52,764 nt of DNA from Brachyspira sp. G79 (GTDB lineage: Bacteria > Spirochaetota > Brachyspiria > Brachyspirales > Brachyspiraceae). Within the stretch, counting starts at the first letter, position 1; each line of letters opens with the position of its first letter. Below are positions 26,333-34,654 of this stretch, piece by piece. The position numbers were made by a program, and so were the translations under genes. Below the pieces are notes generated by a model, which worked only from the letters and a program-made list of their open reading frames with translations, was not told where the DNA came from and searched no databases. The stretch spans positions 1,182,733-1,235,496 of the forward strand of contig NZ_JQIU01000008.1 of the NCBI RefSeq assembly GCF_002379365.1, written 5' to 3'.

Positions 26333-26824
26333 TTATTCTACAAATGTTATTTCTTTATCATAAGGGAAACTAAATGACATTCCGTATATTGTAAATGTCA
26401 AAGTTGTTGCAGCAGTACATTTGAAACTTTTACTTTTTACGGCATTAAATGCTGTAGTAAATACATCTAAATATTTGGCATTAAAATTAATATTAATTTC
26501 TTTAGACTTATTTGCAGGTATTGTTAAATTTTCTACAGAACTTGCTGTTGCAAATGTTTTACCAGATGTATTAACTAAATCTATCTGAACTTTGTCTATT
26601 GGAACTTCAAGCGGGAGATTATTTTTTATTTCTAAAAGAGTAGTTAAAGTCATATCTGTTAATTTAACTTCAGAAATAGAGGCTTTTTTTATTTTTATAT
26701 CTGGTTTATGCTCCTCTATATAACTTCTTGTAATTTCTGTTGCTGACTTTTGTAATGTTTCACAAGACAATACAAAAAACATTATACTAAATATTAATGC
26801 AAAATATAGTGTGTTTTTTAACAT
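26333..26824 (-). CDS. LEA type 2 family lipoprotein
   Basis: A 163-residue exported lipoprotein: the hydrophobic N-terminus ends in FVLSC, so Cys21 should be lipidated. Residues ~40-160 form a LEA-2/WHy beta-sandwich (ISEVKLTDMTLTTLLEIKNN, LEVPIDKVQIDLVN, NLTIPANKSKEININF, GMSFSFPYDKEI). Such proteins occur in the envelope of many bacteria, possibly protecting or binding other proteins; the exact role is unknown. A second LEA-type gene lies just upstream on the same strand. Confidence 0.8.
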   Translation of the reverse strand: MLKNTLYFALIFSIMFFVLSCETLQKSATEITRSYIEEHKPDIKIKKASISEVKLTDMTLTTLLEIKNNLPLEVPIDKVQIDLVNTSGKTFATASSVENLTIPANKSKEININFNAKYLDVFTTAFNAVKSKSFKCTAATTLTFTIYGMSFSFPYDKEITFVE

Positions 26825-26886
26825 GTATTATACCTTTTATATATTATATTTAATAATAACAGATATAAATATAAATAGTAATATTT

Positions 26887-27288
26887 TTAAGAATGATATA
26901 AATGTTTGATAATATCAAGTATATCGATATTTTTTTTCTTATTTGATAAATTTATTGGTATTAAAGAAAATAGATATAATTTACCGCTTATAAATTGTAC
27001 ATTAAAAACAGATTTTTTATGATATATAAAATTATGTATAAATGCTGATAATTCTTTATTATGTATTGTAATATTTAAAACTATATCATCTAAATTCATA
27101 GCTTTTATAGAAAAGTCTTCGCATTCAATATTGGTAAAAACCTTTTCTGTTATACTTATTAAATCTGCTTTAACATTTTTTACTTTAATTTTTAGAGGAT
27201 AATTATTTTTTATATTTAATACAGCTTTTAAATATGTATAGTCCCATTCAAATTTAATTAATTCTATATTTTTTAAGCTAAATTTCAT
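26887..27288 (-). CDS. Small LEA type 2-like protein without signal peptide
   Basis: A 133-residue protein with the WHy/LEA-2 pattern (FEWDYTYLKAVLNIKNNYPL, IKVKNVKADLISI, SIKAMNLDDIVLNITI), related to the downstream lipoprotein domain. No signal peptide or membrane segment is visible, so it may be cytosolic, or its 5' end may have been lost next to element B. The SD is weak. A short gap (62 bases) to the lipoprotein gene suggests co-transcription. Confidence 0.6.
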   Translation of the reverse strand: MKFSLKNIELIKFEWDYTYLKAVLNIKNNYPLKIKVKNVKADLISITEKVFTNIECEDFSIKAMNLDDIVLNITIHNKELSAFIHNFIYHKKSVFNVQFISGKLYLFSLIPINLSNKKKNIDILDIIKHLYHS

Positions 27289-27357
27289 ATATATGCTCTA
27301 ATTATTATTTCAATAAGATTAACATATAATATATTATTTTCAATATATACCTAATAC

Positions 27358-27637
27358 AGTTTGTCAAAATATTTTCAAGGCTTCACTACCGTACCGCACC
27401 CTACTTCTTTTGTGACGCTGTCCGCCTTTGGTGTGCCACAAAAAAGCAAAAAGGCTACATTTTATGCTGAATTTAGCAATTTATCCTACATATAAAACAT
27501 AATTAGTACGATTTTATAATAATTTCAATACTTGTACTTTCTCGAAGTGTATCCGAGCTTGTCGAGGATATAAGGTTATTTTGGCGAAGCCCGCAGAGCA
27601 AAGGCTGGAAAATAACAACAAAAAAATTAACAAACTT
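27358..27637. repeat. Dispersed intergenic element, copy B (AGTTTGTCAA ends)
   Basis: A 280-base element with AGTTTGTCAA (27358-27367) and TTAACAAACT (27628-27637). From GTGACGCTGTCCGCC to the right end it is almost base-for-base the same as copy A (21707-22010), so the two are recent copies or undergo conversion. The first ~40 bases differ. It lies between the LEA genes and the symporter promoter region, and no coding is supported. Confidence 0.75.
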
Positions 27638-27708
27638 AAAAATTTTCAGTATAATCCTTATTTGATGTAAAGATATAAAATATATTGACTTATTAATTTT
27701 TTTCATGT

Positions 27709-27734
27709 AACCTATTACAGTAATATAATAGGTT
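27709..27734. promoter_or_regulatory. Inverted repeat in the symporter leader
   Basis: AACCTATTA (27709-27717) and TAATAGGTT (27726-27734) are perfect 9-bp arms just before the SD (TTGGAG). It could be an operator or a hairpin affecting the SD. TTGACT at 27685-27690 is a candidate -35. Confidence 0.45.
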
Positions 27735-27747
27735 TGGAGTATTATAT

Positions 27748-28959
27748 ATGAATATTTTAAAAAATTATAAGTTTTCATTTATATTGATTTTTTCAATGAT
27801 ATTAGGTACAGTTATAGGGGCAGTGTTTGGAGAAAAAGCAGCTGTACTTCAGCCTATAGCAGATGTATTTTTAAATCTGCTATACTGCTGTGTTGTACCT
27901 ATGATATTTGTTTCATTAGTGTATTCCATATCAAATATGGAAAATACAAACAAATTAGGAAAAGTGCTATCTGTTATGCTTATCATTTTTTTATTAGCAG
28001 AGATAATAGCCTCAATTTATATGCTAATAATAACTATAATCTTTAACCCTGCAGAAGGTTATAATATAGTGATGAATGAAACTGTAAATAATATTAAAAG
28101 CAATTCAAATATATTATCTATGTTTACTGTGAGTGATTTCAATCTTTTATGGTCAAGACAAAATTTAATGGCATTAATAGTATTTGCTATGTTTGTTGGA
28201 ATTGCTGCAGTTAAATCAGGAGATACTGCTAAACCTGTAATAAAATTATTTGGTTCTTTAACTGTGATTATATCTAAAGTAGTTTCATATGTTATGTATT
28301 TAGCTCCTATAGGACTAGGTGCTTTTTTTGCTGTTTTGGTAGGACAAAATGGTGCTGCATTATCAGGACCTTTATCTAGGGCTTTGATAATATACTTTAT
28401 AGCTGCTATTGTATTTTATTTTTTATCAAATACAATATTTGCATATCTTGGGGCTGGAATAAAAGGAGTAAAACTATTTTGGAAATATATTATACCTCCT
28501 TCTTTAGTGTCACTTGGAACCTGCTCATCAGCAGCTACAATACCTACCAATTTGATAGCTGGAAAAAATATAGGAATACCAGATGATATTAATGACTTAA
28601 CTATACCTATGGGATGCAATCTTCATAAATCTGGAGCTGCATTGATAACTGTACTAAAAATTACTTTTATGTGCAGCATGTTTAATGTTAATATATTAGA
28701 GCCTCAAAATATTATTACTGCCGTATTAGTATCGGTGCTTGCTGCTTCTGTTATGGGAGCAATACCTGCAGGAGGATATGTAGGAGAGATTTTTATAATA
28801 TCAGCATTCAATTTCCCACAGGAGGCTATACCTATAATGGTATTAATAGGAACAATAACAGACGCACCAGCTACTACAATAAATGCCACTAATGATGTAG
28901 GAGTTGGAATGATTATGGCTAGAATATTTAAAGGAAAAAATTGGCTAAAACAATATTAA
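27748..28959 (+). CDS. Dicarboxylate/amino acid:cation symporter (DAACS family)
   Basis: A 403-residue inner-membrane secondary transporter (GltP/DctA/SstT fold) using Na+ or H+ to import acidic or small neutral amino acids or C4-dicarboxylates. About 8 membrane helices and two re-entrant loops are expected. Seen signatures are CVVPMIFVSLV (HP/TM1 region), LGTCSSAATIPTNL (serine-rich hairpin HP1), PMGCNLHKSGAAL (TM7, normally NMDGT-like, here NLHKSG), AIPAGGYVGE (HP2), and TDAPATTINATNDVG (TM8). The TM7 variant suggests a substrate other than glutamate. It is the first of three closely spaced genes. Confidence 0.88.
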   Translation: MNILKNYKFSFILIFSMILGTVIGAVFGEKAAVLQPIADVFLNLLYCCVVPMIFVSLVYSISNMENTNKLGKVLSVMLIIFLLAEIIASIYMLIITIIFNPAEGYNIVMNETVNNIKSNSNILSMFTVSDFNLLWSRQNLMALIVFAMFVGIAAVKSGDTAKPVIKLFGSLTVIISKVVSYVMYLAPIGLGAFFAVLVGQNGAALSGPLSRALIIYFIAAIVFYFLSNTIFAYLGAGIKGVKLFWKYIIPPSLVSLGTCSSAATIPTNLIAGKNIGIPDDINDLTIPMGCNLHKSGAALITVLKITFMCSMFNVNILEPQNIITAVLVSVLAASVMGAIPAGGYVGEIFIISAFNFPQEAIPIMVLIGTITDAPATTINATNDVGVGMIMARIFKGKNWLKQY

Positions 28960-28990
28960 ATAAATTTTAAAATAATAAAGGAAATAAAAA

Positions 28991-29473
28991 ATGGAAATAA
29001 TAAAATACGAAAAGAAATATATTAAAGAAGCATTAAATATATGGAATGAAATAATAAAAGAAGGAATATATTTTCCTCAAATAGAAACTCTTCAAAATGA
29101 AGAAGAGGCTCATAAATACTTTAGTTCACAGGATTATACTGCTATTGCATATGAAGATGATAAAATCTACGGAGTTTATATACTTCACCCAAATAATATA
29201 GGAAGATGCGGACATATATCTAATGCCTCATATGCTGTAAGTAAAGATGCAAGGGGTAAAGGTATAGGAGAGGCTTTAGTAAGAGATTCTATAAAAAAAG
29301 GTGCTGAGCTTGGATATAAAATACTACAGTTTAATGCCGTTGTAATATCCAATAATGCAGCTCATAAATTATATGAAAAGATTGGATTTAATAAAATAGG
29401 AATAGTAAAAAAAGGATATCTTAATAAAAATAATGAATATGAAGATATTGTACTTTATTATATAGATTTATAA
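28991..29473 (+). CDS. GNAT-family N-acetyltransferase
   Basis: A 160-residue acetyl-CoA-dependent transferase. The CoA-binding motif A is SKDARGKGIGEALVRDSI (Q/RxxGxG/A), and the C-terminal NNAAHKLYEKIGFNKIG is motif B. It resembles PhnO/Pat-like members acting on amino acids or antibiotics, and the substrate is unknown. SD AAAGGAAA. It follows the symporter by 31 bases. Confidence 0.88.
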   Translation: MEIIKYEKKYIKEALNIWNEIIKEGIYFPQIETLQNEEEAHKYFSSQDYTAIAYEDDKIYGVYILHPNNIGRCGHISNASYAVSKDARGKGIGEALVRDSIKKGAELGYKILQFNAVVISNNAAHKLYEKIGFNKIGIVKKGYLNKNNEYEDIVLYYIDL

Positions 29474-29503
29474 TTTATTATTAATAAAAAAGGATAACAT
29501 TTT

Positions 29504-29851
29504 ATGGATTTTAAAAAAGTAAAAATAGAAATATATATACCAGAAGAATATACTGATAAATTAAGAGAGGCTTTAAATAATATAGGAGCTTTAGGTGTTG
29601 GCAACTATGATAATGTTATGTCTGTAACAAAAATTACTGGGTATTGGCGTCCTCTTAAAGGAGCTAATCCTTTTGACGGAGAAGTTGATAAAATATCAAA
29701 AGCTCCTGAAGATAAGGTGGAGTTTTCAACTGATATAAAAAATGTGGAAAATATTATTAAGGTTATGAAAGAAGTTCACCCATATGAAGAGCCAGTAATG
29801 AATATAATACCATTAATTAATGATAGATTTGATATTGGATTAAATTATTAA
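29504..29851 (+). CDS. NIF3/CutA-like (YqfO insert-type) protein
   Basis: A 115-residue stand-alone version of the ferredoxin-like insert domain found in YqfO/NIF3 proteins. Visible are VKIEIYIPEEYTDKLREALN, GNYDNVMSVTKITGYWRP, and the C-terminal MKEVHPYEEPVMNIIPL (PYEEP signature). Such proteins may bind metals or small ligands, with no proven reaction. SD AAAGGA. It is the last of the symporter-GNAT unit, followed by a shared terminator. Confidence 0.85.
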   Translation: MDFKKVKIEIYIPEEYTDKLREALNNIGALGVGNYDNVMSVTKITGYWRPLKGANPFDGEVDKISKAPEDKVEFSTDIKNVENIIKVMKEVHPYEEPVMNIIPLINDRFDIGLNY

Positions 29852-29870
29852 TATTAAAAAAATGCAATAA

Positions 29871-29908
29871 AAAAACAAGAGCCTATAATTATATAAACTC
29901 TTGTTTTT
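29871..29908. terminator. Bidirectional terminator between the NIF3-like gene and rnfB
   Basis: An 11-bp perfect stem, AAAAACAAGAG (29871-29881) with CTCTTGTTTTT (29898-29908), gives a T-run on either strand. It serves both convergent operons. Confidence 0.88.
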
Positions 29909-29929
29909 ATATTCACAAATTAATTAATT

Positions 29930-30769
29930 TTATGCCTGTTTAACTTCTGAAAGATCTTTTACAGAATTTACTCTCTCATTAGTAATAGCTTTAGTAGGAC
30001 ATTTAGCTATACTTTCATTTGTAATAGAATAATCATCATAATTAACTATAGCAAGATAATTATCTATTTTCATACCGCCCTCTTTAGTAGCTTTAACACA
30101 GATACTGCATCCTATACAAGCTCTATCACATGCCTTTTTAGCAATAGGACCTTTATCTTTTGACTTACAATATACATGGAATTCTTGAGAAACAGGGTGT
30201 ATTTCTATAAGTTTTTGAGGACAAGCCTTAACACATGCATTACATGATACACATTTATCTTCAACAATAACAGGCATTCCAGTCTTTTCATCTTTAATAA
30301 TAGCACCAAACTCGCATGCCTTCATACAATCATAAAAACCAACACAGCCATAAGAACAGTTCTTATTTCCTCCAGCCATAACAGCAGAAACACAAGTATC
30401 AGCACCATTATATACTTTATCAGATTTGGCTATACCATTATGTCCATGACAGAAAATATAAGCTCTTGTTCTTTCTTTTTGAGGAGGTGCTACTTTACCC
30501 AAAAAGTCTGCAACTTTAGCTGCAGTATTAGCTCCTCCAACAGAACAGCCATCTACAGGAGCTTTGTCATCAACTAAAGCCTTAGCAAACTGAGCACAGC
30601 CCGGAAAACCGCATCCTCCGCAGTTAGCACCCGGAAGCATTTCGGTTAATTGAGTAACTCTCTCATCAACTTCAACTTTAAAAATTTTAGAAGAAAATAT
30701 CAATAAAACAGCCAATATCAAAGCAATTAAGCCTGAAGATATTGAAGCTACTAAAACAGATGTCATCAT
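29930..30769 (-). CDS. rnfB: Rnf electron-transport complex subunit B
   Basis: An Fe-S subunit of the ferredoxin:NAD+ oxidoreductase that pumps Na+ or H+. An N-terminal membrane helix (~5-27) is followed by the Fe-S domain with NCGGCGFPGC and DGCSVGG, then ferredoxin-type clusters in CVSCNACVKACP and ACIGCSICVKA ... KCPTKAI, with further Cys (CSYGCVGFYDC). The 279 residues fit the longer anaerobe-type RnfB rather than the short proteobacterial RsxB. It receives electrons from reduced ferredoxin. It is the last gene of rnfE-rnfA-rnfB. Confidence 0.95.
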   Translation of the reverse strand: MMTSVLVASISSGLIALILAVLLIFSSKIFKVEVDERVTQLTEMLPGANCGGCGFPGCAQFAKALVDDKAPVDGCSVGGANTAAKVADFLGKVAPPQKERTRAYIFCHGHNGIAKSDKVYNGADTCVSAVMAGGNKNCSYGCVGFYDCMKACEFGAIIKDEKTGMPVIVEDKCVSCNACVKACPQKLIEIHPVSQEFHVYCKSKDKGPIAKKACDRACIGCSICVKATKEGGMKIDNYLAIVNYDDYSITNESIAKCPTKAITNERVNSVKDLSEVKQA

Positions 30770-30811
30770 TTTTATTATCCTTTTAAATAACTTCTAACAC
30801 ACTAATAATAA

Positions 30812-31393
30812 TCATATCTTGATTATACCAGAAAAACCATAGAATATAAGAGCAAGTATTCCTGCAGTTATGAAAGGCATAGCAGGTCCTCTGAATGCCT
30901 GAGGTATATCAGCAGTAGATAAACGCTCTCTTATGCTAGCCATTATAACTAATGCCAATGTAAATCCTACTCCTGCTCCCAAAGCAAATACTATATTCTG
31001 TATAAAATTATATTTGTATAATACACCAAATAAAGCCAAACCTAATACACAGCAGTTAGTAGTTATAAGAGGCAAATAAATACCTAAAGATAAATACAAA
31101 CTTTCACTAGTTTTTCTAACAACCATTTCAACGAACTGAACCAAAGCTGCTATAACTATAATAAATAATATAGTTTGAAGAAATTCAATTTTAAAAGGAA
31201 CTAATATATAGTATTGAATCATCCAGCTTACAGCGGCAGTAAGTACGAGTACAAAAGTAACAGCAATACCCATACTTATTGCAGAATCTAATTTATTTGA
31301 TACTCCCAAGAAAGGACATATACCCAAAAATTTAGTTAGTACGAAATTATTAACTAATACAGTAGCAACAAAAAGTAAAATTAAATTAACCAT
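30812..31393 (-). CDS. rnfA: Rnf electron-transport complex subunit A
   Basis: An integral membrane subunit with six helices. The ATG at 31393 is chosen because AGGAGG stands 8 bases before it and it gives 193 residues, the family length; an upstream start at 31414 would add only MLEEEKL from the rnfE end. Signatures are VNNFVLTKFLGICPFLGVS, LITTNCCVLG (Cys near the membrane Fe-S cluster shared with RnfE) and ASIRERL. It overlaps the rnfE end by 8 bases, so the two are translationally coupled. Confidence 0.95.
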   Translation of the reverse strand: MVNLILLFVATVLVNNFVLTKFLGICPFLGVSNKLDSAISMGIAVTFVLVLTAAVSWMIQYYILVPFKIEFLQTILFIIVIAALVQFVEMVVRKTSESLYLSLGIYLPLITTNCCVLGLALFGVLYKYNFIQNIVFALGAGVGFTLALVIMASIRERLSTADIPQAFRGPAMPFITAGILALIFYGFSGIIKI

Positions 31394-32045
31394 TAGCTTT
31401 TCCTCCTCTAGCATCTATAGCCCTTTTTATAGCAATTAAAGTACCCAAAGTAAAGAAAGCACCAGGAGCCATAATCATAACAACCCAAGGAGTTGTAATT
31501 TCGTTATAGGCATTCAAAGCAAAAGGCATAGCAGATTCTACAAAACCTCTTATGCTTCCTACTATATCAAAACCAAGCCAAGTACCATTTCCTAATATCT
31601 CTCTAACAGATGCAAGAAGTGTCAAAGCAAAGAAGAAACCTACACCGTTGCCTAAAGCGTCAAATATACTAGGTATAATACCGTTTTTATTTGCAAAAGC
31701 CTCAGCTCTTCCTAATATAATACAATTTACAACTATAAGAGGAATATAAGGACCTAAAGCTAAAGACAAAGTATAAAACTTAGCTTTCATAACTATATCA
31801 GTTAAAGTAACAAAAGCTGCTATAACTACAATGTATCCCATAATTCTAACTTCATTAGCATAAATCTTTTTTATAAGTGAAATTAAAGCAGATGAGCATA
31901 CTAATACAAAGATAGTAGCTGCTGACATACCTATAGCATTCATAACACTGCTGGTTACTGCTAAACTGGGACACATACCAAGAACCTGAACGAAGGTTGG
32001 GTTATTTTTCCATACACCTTCCATAAATACTTGAGAATTTTTCAT
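31386..32045 (-). CDS. rnfE: Rnf electron-transport complex subunit E
   Basis: A 219-residue membrane subunit, homologue of RnfA and NqrD. Motifs are GVWKNNPTFVQVLGMCPSLAVT, IPLIVVNCIILGRAEAFA and ASVREILGNGTW. With RnfA it holds the membrane-embedded cluster. It is the first gene here, with its own promoter (32087-32115). Normally rnfC, D and G precede rnfE, but none is present and the next gene upstream is a chemoreceptor. The SD before ATG is poor. Confidence 0.95.
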   Translation of the reverse strand: MKNSQVFMEGVWKNNPTFVQVLGMCPSLAVTSSVMNAIGMSAATIFVLVCSSALISLIKKIYANEVRIMGYIVVIAAFVTLTDIVMKAKFYTLSLALGPYIPLIVVNCIILGRAEAFANKNGIIPSIFDALGNGVGFFFALTLLASVREILGNGTWLGFDIVGSIRGFVESAMPFALNAYNEITTPWVVMIMAPGAFFTLGTLIAIKRAIDARGGKANG

Positions 32046-32086
32046 AATAATTTAACCTTGATTTAATTAAGATTATACACTTATAT

Positions 32087-32115
32087 ATTATATCATAAAC
32101 TGCAAGATTTTTCAA
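32087..32115 (-). promoter_or_regulatory. Promoter of rnfEAB
   Basis: The minus strand carries TTGAAA (32115-32110), a 17-base spacer and consensus TATAAT (32092-32087), about 41 bases before the rnfE ATG. It shows that rnfEAB is its own transcription unit. Confidence 0.7.
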
Positions 32116-32165
32116 GTAATATCATAAATATATACACATTATAGGTACTTTTTATTAATGATAAC

Positions 32166-34076
32166 CTATTTTAACTTAAAAAATGATACTGCTTCCTCTA
32201 AATTTATGGATAATTCTTCAAGTTCCTTAGAAATTTCACTTACATCTTCTGCCAATTTGGTATTACTTTTTGAACTTTTTTCTATGTCGCTTATATGCAT
32301 ACTTATAGAATCTATGCCTTCTTTTTGAAGTTTTAAAGCCTCAGTAAAATTAGATAAAAGTGAATATGTTTTTTCTATTTTCTCTTTCATATCATAAAAT
32401 AATTCTTTTGATTTATTAGCAGACTGTGCAGCAAGTTCTATACGTTTCTGACTTTCTTCTATAAGAGAAGATATATCTTTAACTGAACCTGATGTATTTT
32501 GGGCTAAATTTCTAACCTCATTAGCAACTACTGAAAATCCTCTACCATTATCACCAGCACGTGCTGCCTCTACTGAAGCATTTAATGCTAATATATTAGT
32601 CTGAAAAGCTATATGTTCTATAACTTTAGTAATATCTTTTATTTTATTACTTACTTCACTTACTGAATTAGAATTATCTGCTGCCTCGCTTATACTGTTA
32701 TCAGCCATATCTATATAAGCATTAGCTTCTTTCATTATATCTATAAGTTCATTAGCATAATTTGCCGTCTCTGATACAGAATTGCCTATATTATTAGTAA
32801 TATCAAAAGCAGTATGCATCTTATCAAAATTATTTTCTGTTTCACTATGAAGTTTATCATTTTTTGAAGATATCTCTCCAGCCCTATTTTTTGCCTCTGC
32901 AGAAATAACATTTACTACATTAACTGCATCTGTAAGTGCCTCTTTCATATTATAAAAACTGCACATCAAATTACCTATCTCATCTCTTCTAGTACCGCAG
33001 GTAACATCACTATTTATTATATAACCATTTGATATATTATCCGCCTCTTTTACAACAATATTTAAAGGTTTTATTATTGATTTTGCTATTAATCTTCCTA
33101 TTATACAAATTATAAAAGACATAATCAAAGCTATAACTATAACTATTTTTGTAAGTCTATTTTTATCACCGTAAATTTCATCTTGACTGTAGCTTACTAT
33201 CAAATACCAAGGTGTATTATTTATAGGATTAAATAAAGATATCTCTGACACATTATTATCATCTACATATTCTAAAATACCTTCTTTATTATCCAAAACA
33301 TACTGAAAAAATTCATCCTCTCTTTCTCTTATAGTTTCTGGTTTTCTCTCATAGGCTGATGTTCCTATTATATTACTTTCATATATGTAGAGTTTATTTG
33401 TATCATTATGTGCTATTATATTTTTATTTTTATCTATAATAGCTATAGAACCTGTACTTCCCAACTGACTTGGCATAATATAATCTGCTATAAACTTCAT
33501 CCAATTAATAGAACTATTTAATACACCTACTACATTACCATTCTCATCTTTAACACCTTTCCATATAACACATATAGCATTAAGAGGATTAGCTGAAGAA
33601 GGCTGTATCAAATCTCTTCCTGCAAAATCATAGCCTGTTTCTTTAAATCTAGTCCAGTCTGATGAGTTAGCTCCGTAATTAATATGCAGAAGTTTACCTC
33701 CTATAGAATCAAGTATTATATTGGCATTAAAGTTTACTAATGAATAATTATAAAAAACTTCTGTATCTGCTACTTCTCTTGTAAACTCTTTCAAAGAAGC
33801 TTCAGCTGCAAGTTTATTTTCTTCTGTAGGATTAACTAAATATCTTGATAAATTAGGATCTTTAGAGTATAAATCCATAACAAGTCTCTTTTCTGAAAAA
33901 TATAAATCAATCATATCTGAATACGACTTAGCAGCAACTCTTAATCCCTTTATAGCAGTATCTTCTATAGACTTGGAACTTACTATTGTAATTATAAGCA
34001 CTATAACAAACATACATAATATAAAAGTAATTGAAATTATAAAAGGTATTCTAAATGAAAGATTATTTATTTTCAT
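32166..34076 (-). CDS. Methyl-accepting chemotaxis protein with dCache-type sensor
   Basis: A 636-residue chemoreceptor. TM1 lies at ~10-32, then a ~265-residue periplasmic sensor (dCache-like: [26 protein letters not shown]-like segment, [26 protein letters not shown]), TM2 (~305-325), HAMP (~328-385) and the coiled-coil signalling domain. The tip [20 protein letters not shown]...[14 protein letters not shown] binds CheA/CheW. The ligand is unknown; dCache members often sense amino acids. The ATG at 34076 is used; a TTG 9 bases upstream is weaker. It controls periplasmic-flagella rotation. Confidence 0.93.
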   Translation of the reverse strand: MKINNLSFRIPFIISITFILCMFVIVLIITIVSSKSIEDTAIKGLRVAAKSYSDMIDLYFSEKRLVMDLYSKDPNLSRYLVNPTEENKLAAEASLKEFTREVADTEVFYNYSLVNFNANIILDSIGGKLLHINYGANSSDWTRFKETGYDFAGRDLIQPSSANPLNAICVIWKGVKDENGNVVGVLNSSINWMKFIADYIMPSQLGSTGSIAIIDKNKNIIAHNDTNKLYIYESNIIGTSAYERKPETIREREDEFFQYVLDNKEGILEYVDDNNVSEISLFNPINNTPWYLIVSYSQDEIYGDKNRLTKIVIVIALIMSFIICIIGRLIAKSIIKPLNIVVKEADNISNGYIINSDVTCGTRRDEIGNLMCSFYNMKEALTDAVNVVNVISAEAKNRAGEISSKNDKLHSETENNFDKMHTAFDITNNIGNSVSETANYANELIDIMKEANAYIDMADNSISEAADNSNSVSEVSNKIKDITKVIEHIAFQTNILALNASVEAARAGDNGRGFSVVANEVRNLAQNTSGSVKDISSLIEESQKRIELAAQSANKSKELFYDMKEKIEKTYSLLSNFTEALKLQKEGIDSISMHISDIEKSSKSNTKLAEDVSEISKELEELSINLEEAVSFFKLK

Positions 34077-34341
34077 AATATACAAACCACATAAAAAATA
34101 AACTAAAAAAAATTTAGATATTTTTTAAAAAACTAATTTTTTTTCATATATTATAATATAATATAAAAATTACAAAAAATCAAATAATTAAAATAATATT
34201 TTTATTTTAATAAGGAAAAATTACATTATAAATAATTTAATCTAATAAAAAATTAATTTAATATAATAATTAATCACAAATAGTTTATTAACTATACTCT
34301 AAATTTAAAAAAGCTTGTGTGGGAGTTATAATTTCTAATAG

Positions 34342-34599
34342 ACTTGTTTCAAAACTACTTGACAAGATTATATATAAAATTTTTATAATTTATAAATTAT
34401 AAAAGCAATGTTTTATATGTTGTATCATTTATCATTCTAGTATATAAATATGCAGTCTTTCACTGAAGGTGTACAGCGTATGCTTCTTTGTGCCAACAAA
34501 AGAAGTGGGGGGGTTACGTAGTAAGCAGAGCGGTGCACGACTGTGTGCTTCGCAGGGCTAGTACCCACAAAATTATAAAAAATTAGTTTTGAAACAAGT
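34342..34599. repeat. Dispersed intergenic element D with perfect 16-base inverted ends
   Basis: ACTTGTTTCAAAACTA (34342-34357) and its exact reverse complement (34584-34599) bound a 258-base element. The core is unusually G+C rich (34495-34560: GTGGGGGGG, GCAGAGCGG, GCTTCGCAGGGC). Read on the minus strand it shares CCCCACTTCTTTTG and GACTGCAT blocks with elements A and C, so it belongs to the same superfamily. No transposase is present. Flanks 34077-34341 and 34600-34654 are A+T-rich, with nothing I can assign. Confidence 0.7.
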
Positions 34600-34654
34600 A
34601 TAATATAAATAAACAAGAAATAAAAAACTATTTATATAACCACTAATAAAAAAA

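Noticed and set aside
27503-27778. 91-residue minus-strand reading across repeat element B
   Set aside because: It lies mostly in the non-coding repeat, runs into the symporter gene and has no SD; the equivalent frame in copy A is not kept.
30812-31414. Start of rnfA at 31414 (MLEEEKL extension)
   Set aside because: The AGGAGG SD lies between this start and ATG 31393, and the shorter form has the family length of 193.
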